A program made the translations under genes and the position numbers. Below are positions 1 to 9,300 of a DNA stretch of 64,000 bases, piece by piece. Numbering within the stretch: position 1 is the stretch's first letter; each line of letters begins with the position of its first letter. Below the pieces are notes generated by a model that saw only the letters and a list, made by a program, of their open reading frames with translations, was not told the DNA's origin and did no database searches. This DNA comes from Streptomyces pseudogriseolus (GTDB taxonomy: Bacteria; Actinomycetota; Actinomycetes; Streptomycetales; Streptomycetaceae), in NCBI GenBank assembly GCA_002154585.1, contig MUNG01000020.1, forward strand, positions 32,024-96,023. The letters run 5' to 3'.

Positions 1-1608
1 TTCGTGGGTGCGCCCGTCACCGGTCTCGATGACGGCTCCCTCGCCCGCGGCGGCGTTGAGGATGTGGAAGCGGCCCGCGGTGTCGTCGGGAGCGGCCGCG
101 CCCTCCGCCACGACGAGGCGGTGCACCGCGTAGAACATCTCGGGCAGCGCGCCGACGACCTCCTCGCGCCAGCCGTCGCCGGACCGGAGCGTGCGCGGCT
201 GCTGCACGAGTTCCTTGGTGACGTCCTCCCCGCGCCGGGCCGTGTCCAGGTTGGCGAAGCCGTGCTCGTACGGAAGGGGCCGGGACGCACCGGCGGCGTC
301 CTTGCGCAGCCAGTCGTAGAAGCGCAGGGAGTACAGGTACGGGGTGGCGCTCACCTCGAGGACCAGGTTGCCCGCGCCGGAGGCGTGCGGTGTGCCGGCC
401 GGGATCATGAACAGCTGCCCGACCGTCGCCGGGTGGGACTGGACGTGGTCCTCGACGGGCATCGGGGTGCCGTCGGCGATGGCCTCCTCCACCTGGCGCC
501 GCATGGTGGCGGGATCCGCGTGCTCGGTGAGGCCGAGCAGCACCCGGGAGCCCTCCTCGGCGGCGGTGACGTAGTACGTCTCGTGCTGGGTGTACGGCCA
601 GCCGAACACCTCCCGCATGTACCGCTCCCGCGGGTGGAGGTGCAGGGACAGGTTGCCGCCGCCCATCGTGTCGAGGTAGTCGAAGCGGATGGGGAAGGAG
701 GTGCCGAACCTGCGGTGCACGTCGTCACCGAGCATCTCCACGGGATGTCCGACGCACAGGAGCTGGAAGGGGATCTCGACCTGCGCCCCGTTCTTCTCGC
801 CGACGAGGACTCCCGCCTCGGGGGCGATCAGCTCGTAACCGAGCGCGGTGTTGCCGCCCTGCGGGGTGAAGCCGAGTTCGCTCGCCGCCCACTGGCCGCC
901 CCACGGGGTGGAGTTGAAGTACGGGCGGGTGCGGACCGGGCCGCGTGCCAGGTGGGCGAGGGTGGCGCGCAGGGCGGCGCCGTCCAGGGAGGCGGGGCGG
1001 GCGGGGTGCTGCGTGTCGATCCACCGGTCGACGCGTCCCGCGATCGCGTCGCGGTGCCGGTCGAGGACCGGCCAGTCGGTGTAGAACAGGCGCACGAGAT
1101 CACCGGGCCGCGCGGGGCGGCCCAGGTTGACGCCGACCGGCAGCTCGCCCTTCGACACCGCCGCCTCGGCGTACCGCTTCGGCAGATCCGCGTACCAGAG
1201 CACGTCCGGCTCGCACAGTGAGGCACCCGGCCCGTACACCACCCGTACCGCGTCTCGCGCGGGGCGCCCGGGCCGCGGCACGGCGTCGAACAGGTCCGCG
1301 ACCCGCGCCTGGGACAGCGGGGTGAAGAACGGGTCGTCGGCGGGGACGGGCTCGGCGGTCAGCCGCTCGCCGGCCCCGGTCGCGTAGTGGTCGCGGACGT
1401 CGAGCAGGTCCACGTCCCGGCCGGCCGCGCGCACGGCCGCCGCCAGGCCTTCGGCGAGCGCGGCCCAGTCGAGGGCGGCGGGTCCGTCGACGGCCAGGAC
1501 GAGCGGGCCGAGCGGCAGCCCCGCGACCGGAGCCGACCAGCCGGCGGCCACCTCCCCGGCGGCCGGCCGGTAGCTGGGGAGGGGGTCGTACGTACGGGAC
1601 ACGGGCAC
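1..1608 (-). CDS. manA: class I mannose-6-phosphate isomerase, large two-domain form, partial (3' end beyond the left edge)
   Basis: Interconverts mannose-6-phosphate and fructose-6-phosphate in the cytoplasm, feeding mannose from the neighbouring mannanase locus into glycolysis. 536 codons are visible and the stop lies outside the window. The start is the GTG at 1608, with GAGGAG 6-11 bases upstream. From about residue 230 the type I isomerase fold is clear: 'RPYFNSTPWGGQW', a zinc-binding 'SLHLHP' stretch, and a second ligand region 'IPAGTPHASGAG'. The first ~230 residues are not part of a standard isomerase. Their 'LVLAVDGPAALDWAALAEGL' segment resembles the start of a uridine-kinase-like P-loop domain, but the GxGK(S/T) loop is missing, so this part is probably non-catalytic (inference). 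It is divergent from the mannan ABC operon with a palindromic operator between. The isomerase assignment is confident; the N-terminal domain's role is unknown. Confidence 0.85.
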   Translation of the reverse strand, partial: MPVSRTYDPLPSYRPAAGEVAAGWSAPVAGLPLGPLVLAVDGPAALDWAALAEGLAAAVRAAGRDVDLLDVRDHYATGAGERLTAEPVPADDPFFTPLSQARVADLFDAVPRPGRPARDAVRVVYGPGASLCEPDVLWYADLPKRYAEAAVSKGELPVGVNLGRPARPGDLVRLFYTDWPVLDRHRDAIAGRVDRWIDTQHPARPASLDGAALRATLAHLARGPVRTRPYFNSTPWGGQWAASELGFTPQGGNTALGYELIAPEAGVLVGEKNGAQVEIPFQLLCVGHPVEMLGDDVHRRFGTSFPIRFDYLDTMGGGNLSLHLHPRERYMREVFGWPYTQHETYYVTAAEEGSRVLLGLTEHADPATMRRQVEEAIADGTPMPVEDHVQSHPATVGQLFMIPAGTPHASGAGNLVLEVSATPYLYSLRFYDWLRKDAAGASRPLPYEHGFANLDTARRGEDVTKELVQQPRTLRSGDGWREEVVGALPEMFYAVHRLVVAEGAAAPDDTAGRFHILNAAAGEGAVIETGDGRTHE

Positions 1609-1640
1609 AGCTGCTCCTCACTCGGCTCCATGGTGTGCTC

Positions 1641-1652
1641 GTTAACGATAAC
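1641..1652. promoter_or_regulatory. LacI-type operator-like palindrome between manA and the ABC operon
   Basis: GTTAACGATAAC is a near-perfect palindrome (half-sites GTTAAC and GTTATC) with the central CG typical of LacI/GalR-family operators. It starts 33 bases upstream of the manA start codon, a position suited to promoter repression. No LacI regulator gene is visible in the window. It may lie beyond the left edge. Confidence 0.5.
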
Positions 1653-1786
1653 TTCGCTCGGCTGACGGTGTCCATGCCTGTCCCGAATGAAAACCAAGCG
1701 TGCACATCAAGCTGACCAGGGTATATGTGCGCGACTTCGCCGAACAACGATTCTCTTCGCCCTCGACTATTGCTCTGGCCGGAATG

Positions 1787-1808
1787 GTGTCGTTAACCTC
1801 CACGACAC
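1787..1808. promoter_or_regulatory. inverted repeat upstream of the solute-binding protein gene
   Basis: GTGTCG and CGACAC form perfect 6-base arms around a 10-base spacer that again contains GTTAAC (1792-1797), the half-site seen at 1641. It lies about 95 bases before the solute-binding protein start, in the region expected to hold the operon promoter. An operator role is inferred; no promoter hexamers are clear. Confidence 0.35.
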
Positions 1809-1901
1809 ACGCACTGGCGGCACCAGGGGTTCTCCGGCGTCATGTGCGCCTGGCGGTTCACATCCGGCCATGCAGGTGGCCCGATTCCGTGAAGGTGATC
1901 A

Positions 1902-3215
1902 ATGTCAGCATCGGGCAGGACCAGCAGTGCGGGCGTGCCGCTTGCTCGGCGCCGCTTCCTCGCCACCGTGGCCGCCGGCGCGGCCGCCGTGACGGCGGCC
2001 GGCTGCGCCCGGGGTGCGAGCACGTCCGCACAGCCGGGCACCACGAGTCTTTCCAACGACAACGCGACCTGGGACGACGGCTACCGCAAGGCCGGCCTGG
2101 AGCTGGAGAAGATCACCGGCTACTCGCTCAGGCCGCTGTCGAATCCGTCCGTCACCTCGTACCAGCAGGTCGTGCAGATGACGCTGGAGACCTCGAAGGC
2201 CTCCGACCTCGTCAAGTGGGCGTCGGGCTATCAGCTCAAGCGTCTGGCGCGGGCCGGCGGGCTCACCGACCTGAGCCGCGTCTGGCAGCGGTACGCGGAC
2301 AAGGGGTGGGTGCGCGGTGCGTCGCGCGGGGCCGTCTCCTACCGCGGCAAGGCGTTCGGGATACCCCTGTACGAGTCGTACTACGTGCTGTTCTACAGCA
2401 AGCCGGTGTTCAAGAGGCTCGGGCTGTCCGAGCCGCGGACCTGGGACGAACTGCTGCACTGCGCCGAGGTCCTCAAGCGCAACAAGATCACGCCGTTCCT
2501 CGCCAGCCAGGTCGGCGGCTGGCCCGCGATCGAGTGGTTCCAGGAGCTGGTCAGCAAGGTGGACCCGCTCTTCTACCAGCAGTTGGTGGCGGGAAAGGCC
2601 TCCTACACCGACGATCCCGCCCGCCAGGCCATGGACATCTGGCAGGACTTCAACCGCAAGGGCTGGATGACCGCGCCCGACTTCGACCAGGCGCGCGGTC
2701 CCGGCGCCCTGAAGGAGGGCACGGTGGGCATGTTCCTGCACGGCACCTGGCAGGCCGCCGGCATGTCGGCGGCGGGCATGGAACCGGGCGTCGACTACGG
2801 CGCCTGCATCCTCCCCACGGTGCGGCCCTCCACCCCCAAGAGCGTGATCGCCGAGTCCGGTGTCTTCGTGGTGCCCAGCCGCGCCTCGTCGCATCAGGCG
2901 GCGATGGCGAACGTCGGGGCCTGGCTCGACCCGTCCGTGCAGCGGGTGTGGAGCGACTTCCTCCAGGACAGCTCCGCCAATCCGCGGGTGCGCGCCGGCA
3001 ACCCGGTGGTGGCCGGGCTCCAGCGGGACATCGCCCGCAACAGGCGCCTGCCGCTCGTCCGGTACTGGGAGGCCAGTCCGCCGAGCCTCATCCAGGGCAA
3101 CTCCAGCGACCTCGGCGGGTTCATGGCCGGGCAGACCTCACCGGCCACCACGCTGCGGCGGATGCAGGAGCGCGCGGACAGCGAATGGGCGGCCTGGAAG
3201 CGAGACGAAGCATGA
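1902..3215 (+). CDS. extracellular solute-binding lipoprotein of a carbohydrate ABC importer
   Basis: A family 1 (UgpB/MalE-like) sugar-binding protein that would capture manno-oligosaccharides outside the cell for the two permeases that follow. 437 residues. Residues 1-35 are an export signal with RRRF, an alanine-rich core and lipobox 'TAAGC', so Cys35 is the lipidated residue. Later segments such as 'YGIPLYESYYVLFYSKPVFK'-like sequence near residues 148-168 and 'GTVGMFLHGTWQ' are typical of the family. The start was chosen because GAAGGTG lies about 8 bases upstream and the signal peptide begins there. It overlaps the next gene by ATGA. The mannoside substrate is inferred from neighbouring GH76, GH38 and isomerase genes. 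Confidence 0.88.
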   Translation: MSASGRTSSAGVPLARRRFLATVAAGAAAVTAAGCARGASTSAQPGTTSLSNDNATWDDGYRKAGLELEKITGYSLRPLSNPSVTSYQQVVQMTLETSKASDLVKWASGYQLKRLARAGGLTDLSRVWQRYADKGWVRGASRGAVSYRGKAFGIPLYESYYVLFYSKPVFKRLGLSEPRTWDELLHCAEVLKRNKITPFLASQVGGWPAIEWFQELVSKVDPLFYQQLVAGKASYTDDPARQAMDIWQDFNRKGWMTAPDFDQARGPGALKEGTVGMFLHGTWQAAGMSAAGMEPGVDYGACILPTVRPSTPKSVIAESGVFVVPSRASSHQAAMANVGAWLDPSVQRVWSDFLQDSSANPRVRAGNPVVAGLQRDIARNRRLPLVRYWEASPPSLIQGNSSDLGGFMAGQTSPATTLRRMQERADSEWAAWKRDEA

Positions 3216-4171
3216 GCATGCCTACGACCGACCGACGACCGTCGGCCCCGCTCGGCGAGCCGGCGGCTCCCGGGCCCGCGGCGCGGCGCCCGTCCCTCGC
3301 GCACACGGCCCGTGCGACGCGTGAACGGCTGACGGCCGGCGGGTTCATGGCCCCCGCCGTCCTCCTCGTCACGCTGTTCCTGCTGGCCCCGTTCGTGTGG
3401 ACCGTCCACCGCAGCTTCTTCGGCGACTCACGGACCACGCCGTTCAGCTGGTTCGACAACTACACGCTGTTCGCCTCCGACCCCGCCCTCTCGCGCTCCG
3501 TCCAGAACACCCTGATGTGGGTGGTGGGCACGGTCGTGCTCCCCTTCGTCCTCGGGCTCGCCATCGCCTGTATGACCGACGCGAGCCGCTTCTCCCGCCT
3601 GGCCAGGCTGTGCGTCGTCCTGCCGTACGCGCTGTCCGGATCCGCCGTGGCGGTGGTGTGGAACTTCATGCTCACCACGGACGGGGCCGTCAACCAGGTC
3701 CTGGACACGTTCGGGCTCGGCTCGCTGGCCCAGGGCTGGCTGCTGACCTGGCCCGGCAACACGATCGTGATGATCCTCGCCAACGCCTGGCAGGCCACCG
3801 GCGTCGCCGTGATCCTCTTCCTGGTCGGGCTGCAGTCCATCCCGCCGGAGACGATCGAGGCCGCCTCCCTGGACGGCGCGACCGGCTGGCAGCGGTTCCG
3901 TCACGTCGTCCTGCCGCAGCTCCGCCCGGTGTCGATCATCGTGATCGGGATGAGCCTGGTGAACGGCCTCAAGTCCTTCGACCTGATCTGGGTGCTCACC
4001 CAGGGCGGCCCCGGCCGGGCCACCGAGACACTCGCGGTGTCCATGTACAACGAGACCTTCCTGGAACTGCGGCCCGGCGCGGGAGCGGCGATCGCGGTCG
4101 TCCTCACCGTGATCGTGCTGGCGGCCTCCTGGGTCTACCTGCGCCGCCAACTCGACGTGAAAGGCGTATGA
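3212..4171 (+). CDS. carbohydrate ABC transporter permease (MalF-type)
   Basis: One of two membrane subunits forming the sugar channel. 319 residues with a ~45-residue cytoplasmic N-terminus and about six membrane helices; the first spans roughly residues 47-67. The EAA loop that docks the ATPase is visible as 'EAASLDGATGWQRFRHVVLP' near residues 214-233. The start codon overlaps the solute-binding protein stop (ATGA), and the end overlaps the next permease the same way, so translation is coupled. No ATPase subunit is in the cluster. In Streptomyces such importers commonly share the ATPase MsiK encoded elsewhere. Confidence 0.9.
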   Translation: MSMPTTDRRPSAPLGEPAAPGPAARRPSLAHTARATRERLTAGGFMAPAVLLVTLFLLAPFVWTVHRSFFGDSRTTPFSWFDNYTLFASDPALSRSVQNTLMWVVGTVVLPFVLGLAIACMTDASRFSRLARLCVVLPYALSGSAVAVVWNFMLTTDGAVNQVLDTFGLGSLAQGWLLTWPGNTIVMILANAWQATGVAVILFLVGLQSIPPETIEAASLDGATGWQRFRHVVLPQLRPVSIIVIGMSLVNGLKSFDLIWVLTQGGPGRATETLAVSMYNETFLELRPGAGAAIAVVLTVIVLAASWVYLRRQLDVKGV

Positions 4172-4989
4172 CGATGTCCCTCGGTCGCGCTGTGCGCAAC
4201 ACCATCATCGCCCTGCTCGCCGTGGTGTGGCTGATCCCCACCTGGCTGCTCGTCGTCAACGCGCTGGTCCCAGCGGAGAGTTACTCCGGCAGCCCCCACT
4301 GGCTGCCGCAGGAGTTCGGGCTGTTCGACAACATGTCCCAGGCCTGGGACAAGGCCAACCTGGGCCCGGCGCTGGGCAACAGCCTGCTGTACGCCGTCGT
4401 CAGCGCCCTGGCCGCCGCGGTCGTCGCCGGCTTCGCCGCGTTCGCCACGGTGATCATGCCCGTCAAGCGGCGGGCCCTGTGGTTCTGGGTGATCTACGCC
4501 GGGACCCTGCTGCCCCTCCAGGTCTTCATCCGGCCGCTGTTCCTGTCCTACGCGCGCACCTCGCTGTACGACACCCAGATCGGACTCGTCCTGCTCTACA
4601 CGGCGATCGCGGTCCCGTTCGCGTTCTTCGTCATGCGCAACTACGCCCTCACGCTGCCGCGGGAGGTCGTGGAGGCCGCCCGTATGGACGGCGCCTCGTG
4701 GTGGCGGGTGTTCTGGCAGATCCACGTGCCGCTCACCCGGTCCGCGATGATCGCCGTGTTCGTGTTCCAGTTCGTGGCCGTCTGGAACGACCTCATGTTC
4801 GGCATCACCATGGTCACGAGCCGCAACATCCGCCCGGTGATGGCCGCGCTCGCCGACCTCCAGGGCAACTACTCCAACGTCGGGCCGCCCGTCGTCCTCG
4901 GCGGCGCCCTCCTGGTCTCGCTGCCGACCGTGGTGCTGTTCTTCTGCGCCCAGCGCTTCTTCGTCAGCAGCCTCAAGATCCACGGCTGA
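4168..4989 (+). CDS. carbohydrate ABC transporter permease (MalG-type)
   Basis: Second membrane subunit of the importer, 273 residues with six predicted helices. The first starts near residue 9 ('IIALLAVVWLIPTWLLVVNA'). The EAA motif reads 'EAARMDGASWWRVFWQIHVP' around residues 170-189. It starts inside the stop codon of the preceding permease and is followed after 59 bases by the secreted mannanase gene, so solute binding, uptake and extracellular depolymerisation are in one transcription unit. Confidence 0.9.
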   Translation: MTMSLGRAVRNTIIALLAVVWLIPTWLLVVNALVPAESYSGSPHWLPQEFGLFDNMSQAWDKANLGPALGNSLLYAVVSALAAAVVAGFAAFATVIMPVKRRALWFWVIYAGTLLPLQVFIRPLFLSYARTSLYDTQIGLVLLYTAIAVPFAFFVMRNYALTLPREVVEAARMDGASWWRVFWQIHVPLTRSAMIAVFVFQFVAVWNDLMFGITMVTSRNIRPVMAALADLQGNYSNVGPPVVLGGALLVSLPTVVLFFCAQRFFVSSLKIHG

Positions 4990-5048
4990 GCCCGTACAAC
5001 CCGCACCTCCCCGTCCCTCCCTCCCCTCTGTCGCGAAGGGAACCACCC

Positions 5049-6272
5049 ATGCCGCGCCCGCTGTTCACCCGTGCCGCGATCTCCGTCGTCTGCGCGGGTC
5101 TGCTCTGGACCGCCACGCCCGCACACGCCGGCAGTTCCGCACAGACCTCACGTCCCGAACGGGCCCGCCCGGTGTCCTCCGCCGTATGGGCCGACCGCGC
5201 CACCCGCGCCTACGACGCCCTCCAGCACCACCTCTACGAAGGCCCCGCCCAGCACGGGCTGTACCTGGAGCACACCCCCAGGCAGGCCAACGACCCCGCG
5301 CACTCCTACCTCTGGCCGTTCCGCGAGGCCGCGCAGGCGGCCGTCGACATGCAGCACCTGCCGCGCACCGGGTCCTCCTACCGCGACGACGCGGCGGAGC
5401 GGTTCGACACGGCCGAGCTCTACCTCACCGCCGGCCCTCGCCCGGGGTACGAGTCGTATCTGCCGGCCCCGCTGGGCACGGGCGGCGACATCTACTACGA
5501 CGACAACGCGGTGGTGGCCCTCTCCCAGCTCGACCAGTACGAGGCCACCGGCGACAGACGCTTCCTGGAGCGCGCCGAGCGGGTCGTCCCCGTGGTCTCC
5601 CGCGCCTGGGACGGCGACGACGCCAAGTCCTGTCCCGGCGGCATGGACTGGTACGACTCCCCGAACAACACCATCCGGGCCACCAACGTGACCGCCCTGT
5701 CGGCGCAGCTCGCCGCCAGGCTCTACGAGCACACCCGCGACCGCGCGTATCTTCACAAGGCCGAGCAGTGGTACGGCTGGGTGTACTCGTGCATGCGCAA
5801 GGCGCCCGGTCTGTACGTCAACGACCGCGGCGACGACGGCAGCGTCAACGAGACCCTGTGGACCTACAACTCGGGCGCCATGATCGGCACGGCCACCGCC
5901 CTCTACCGCGGCACCGGCGACGCCGCGTACCTGAGGAAGGCGGTCGAGGACGCCAAGGGCTCCCTCGCCCACTGGACCGAGGGGAGCCGTCTGCACGACC
6001 AGCCGGCCGTGTTCAACGCCTTCTACTTCAAGGACCTGCTCGACCTGGACGCCGTACGCCCCGACCCCGCCTATCTGCGGGCCATGAGCGCGTACGCCGA
6101 CAGCACCTACGCGTCGAACCGGGACCCCGCCACCGGCCTGTTCCGCTTCCAGCCGTCCAACGGCGGTGACTACGACCCCGCCGCGCCGGCCGCGACCCTC
6201 AACCAGTCGGCCATGGTCCAGATCTTCGCCACCCTCGCCGACGCCACCCACCACCGCCGCGGCTCCCACTGA
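5049..6272 (+). CDS. secreted glycoside hydrolase family 76 protein (endo-alpha-1,6-mannanase type)
   Basis: Family 76 enzymes cleave alpha-1,6-mannan backbones such as those of yeast cell walls. The protein has 407 residues with a Sec-type signal peptide ending near 'TPAHA' (residue ~27). The tandem acidic pair used by the family is present as Asp151-Asp152 in 'DIYYDDNAVVAL', and the repeated aromatic/His segments of the (alpha/alpha)6 barrel follow ('SPNNTIRATNVTALSAQLAA', 'NETLWTYNSGAMIG'). The start was chosen for the signal peptide; GAAGGGAACC lies just upstream. The position between importer and alpha-mannosidase genes fits release of oligosaccharides outside the cell. Confidence 0.85.
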   Translation: MPRPLFTRAAISVVCAGLLWTATPAHAGSSAQTSRPERARPVSSAVWADRATRAYDALQHHLYEGPAQHGLYLEHTPRQANDPAHSYLWPFREAAQAAVDMQHLPRTGSSYRDDAAERFDTAELYLTAGPRPGYESYLPAPLGTGGDIYYDDNAVVALSQLDQYEATGDRRFLERAERVVPVVSRAWDGDDAKSCPGGMDWYDSPNNTIRATNVTALSAQLAARLYEHTRDRAYLHKAEQWYGWVYSCMRKAPGLYVNDRGDDGSVNETLWTYNSGAMIGTATALYRGTGDAAYLRKAVEDAKGSLAHWTEGSRLHDQPAVFNAFYFKDLLDLDAVRPDPAYLRAMSAYADSTYASNRDPATGLFRFQPSNGGDYDPAAPAATLNQSAMVQIFATLADATHHRRGSH

Positions 6273-6325
6273 CCGGCCCGCCCACCCGCACCGCCGCACC
6301 CTCGACACGAAGGACCTCACGGACC

Positions 6326-9300
6326 ATGCCCAAGCCCCCGCTGACCCGGCCGTCCCGGTGGGACGCCGACATCGCGCGCGACCTCCTCAAGGAGCGCGTG
6401 GCCACCACCGCCGGCCTCGGCGGCCTGCGGATACGGCTGTCGGGAGAGCCGCTGCTGCGCCGCGACGACAGGGGCGGCCTGCTGCAGTCCGTCCGGCTGC
6501 GGGTGACCGGCCCGGACGGCGCACCCCGCCCGCCGCGCATCACCCGGGTCCACGTCACCACCGAGGGCGGCAGCCCCGTCCACTGCGAACTCCTGCCGGG
6601 ACCCGACGGCGACACCCGCCTCCTGGTCCCGGAGGTGGACGCACCCACCCCCCTGCTGATCGAGCTCCCGGACCTCGAAGAGGGCACGCGCATCCCCTTC
6701 GAGGCGCGCCCGCAGCGCCACTGGACGCTCCACCTGGTGCAGCACTCCCACCTGGACATCGGCTACACCGACCCGCAGGGCCGGGTGATGGCCGAGAGCC
6801 GCGCCTACCTCGACGCACTCCTGGAGCTGTGCCGGGACACCGACGAGTGGCCGGACCCCGCCCGCTTCCGCTGGGCCGTCGAGGGATTCCACTCCTTCCA
6901 GGACTGGGCGGCCAACCGGCCCCGCCGCCAGGTGGAGACCTTCCTGGACCGGGTCCGCGAGGGGCGCGTCGAACTCACCGCCATGCCCTTCAACCTGCAC
7001 ACCGAGACCTGCTCCACCGACGAACTGCACGAACTGCTGCGCCCGGTGACCGAGCTGCGCGACCGGCACGGCCTCGACATCACCACGGCCATGCAGACCG
7101 ACGTGCCCGGCCAGGTCGTGGGTCTGCCCGACGTCCTCACCGACAACGGCATCCGCTACCTGTCCGTCGCCCACAACTGGGCGGGCCGCGCCGTGCCCCA
7201 CCTCGTCGGCGGCGAACACCTGCCGCGCCTGTTCCGCTGGCAGGCGCCGAGCGGCAACAGCGTCCTGGTCTGGCGCACGGACACGCCGCACGGTCTGGCG
7301 TACATGGAAGGGTCCATCCTTGGCTTCGACGAGTCCTACGACCACGTCGACGACCTGCTGCCGGCCTACCTCAGCGCCCTGGCCCGGTTCCCCTACCCGC
7401 ACGAGGGACGCGGGATCCCCGGCTTCCCCGCCCTCGACCTGCCCGATACGGCCGACCCCTACCCGTGGGACGTGCTGCACCTGCGGGTCCTCGGCAAGTT
7501 CGCCGACAACGGCCCGCCGCGCCGCATCATCTCCGACACGGTGCGCCGCTGGAACGAACAGTGGGCGTACCCGCGGCTGCGCGCCTCACGCAACCAGGAC
7601 TTCTTCGAGGACGCGGAGAAGCGGGTCGGCGACCGCCTGGAGACCTACCGCGGCGACTGGACCGACTGGTGGGTCGACGGCGTCGGCGCGGGCGCCGTAC
7701 CGCAAGCGGCCACCCGGCGCGGACAGGCCGCCCTCGCCGAGGCGCAGACCGTCTCCGGGTTCGCGCACCTGATGGGCGTGCCCGGCAGCACGGCCGTGAC
7801 CCGGAGCGCACCGGCCGTGTACCGCTCCGCGTCGCTGTTCAACGAACACACCTGGGGTGCGGGCGACCCCTGGACCCACGGTGACCACGGCCACGGATCC
7901 GGCGAGAAGCAGTGGCACTGGAAGTACTCCCAGGCCATGCGCGCCCACGACGACGCCGAGACACTGCTGGACGCCGCCTCCGCCCTGCTCGGCGAGGCGT
8001 TCGCCCCCGCCGAGGACGCGCTCGCGTCGTACTACACGGTGAACACGTGCAGTTGGCCCCGCACCGAGACCGCACGCCTGTTCCTCCCGGAGAGCACCGT
8101 CGCGCTCGACACCCCCGTCCAGGTCACCGACGCGCGCACCGGCACCCCCCTGCCCTTCACCGAGGAGGCGCAGAGCAACGAACGCCACCGCGCGGCGGGC
8201 CGCTTCCTCCACGTGCCCGTGACGGACGTACCCGCCTGCGGCGCCGTACGCCTGGACATCACCGCCCGCACCGGGACCCCGGCACGGGACGGCGAGGACG
8301 AGTCCCCCTACACCGACGCGACCGTCCTGGAGAACGCTCACCTGCGCGTCACGGTCGACCTGCGCGAGGCGTGCATCGCCTCCGTCGTCGACAAGGCCAC
8401 CGGGCGCGAGATGGTGCGCCAGGACGCGGTCGTCGGCTTCAACGGATACGTCTACGACGAGTACGCCACGGCCGGCGGCTTCAACCACCAGTCCAGCAAG
8501 ACCGTGGCCGACGACTCGATGCACCTCCTGGCCTCCCGCACCACCGCCCCGCCCGCGGCCCTCGTCGAGCGCACCACGGACGCCACAGGGCAGACCCTCG
8601 TCTACGAATGCGCCCCGGCGGGCACCCGCAGGCTCCGGGTGCGGGTGCACCTTCCGCACCACGCGGCCCGCGTCGACATCGAGAACCGCGTCGACAAGAC
8701 CGCGACCCTCACCAAGGAGAGCGCCTACTTCGCCTTCCCGTTCGCCCTCGACCATCCTGTCGTGCACACGGAGGCCACGGGCGGCGTCCTCGGCACCGAC
8801 CGGGAGACCGTGCCGGGTTCGGCCACCCACATGCGCGCCGTCCGACGCTGGATCAGCCTCAGCGACGGCACCCACCACGCCGCCCTGGCGACGGCCGACG
8901 CCCCGCTCGTCCAGCTCGGCGGCATCGCGATCCCCTACGTCCCCTACCCCCCGTCCCTGCCCCAGGAGGAACCGGCCACCGTCTTCTCCTGGGTGCACAA
9001 CAACATCTGGGACACCAACTTCCCCTCCCAGCAGGCGTTCGACCACGTGTTCCGCTACAGCGTCGGCTTCGGCTCCTGCTCAGCCGGGGACGACACCTCC
9101 GCCGGCGCGGACGAACTCGCCGCGCGCGTCGCCGCCGTGACCGGCCACCCGCTCGTGCCGGTACGCGCCCGCGCCGAATCCGGGGCCGGCACTCCGGCGC
9201 AGAGGCGGTTCCTGACCGTGGACGACCCCCGGGTACGGCTCGTCGGACTCACCGTCCCCGACGACGGCCACCTCCTGGTGCGCCTCCAGTCGATGGCCGG

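Noticed and set aside
4-1221. Plus-strand open frame of 405 codons at the left edge
   Set aside because: Antisense to the well-supported mannose-6-phosphate isomerase; no ribosome site and no domain.
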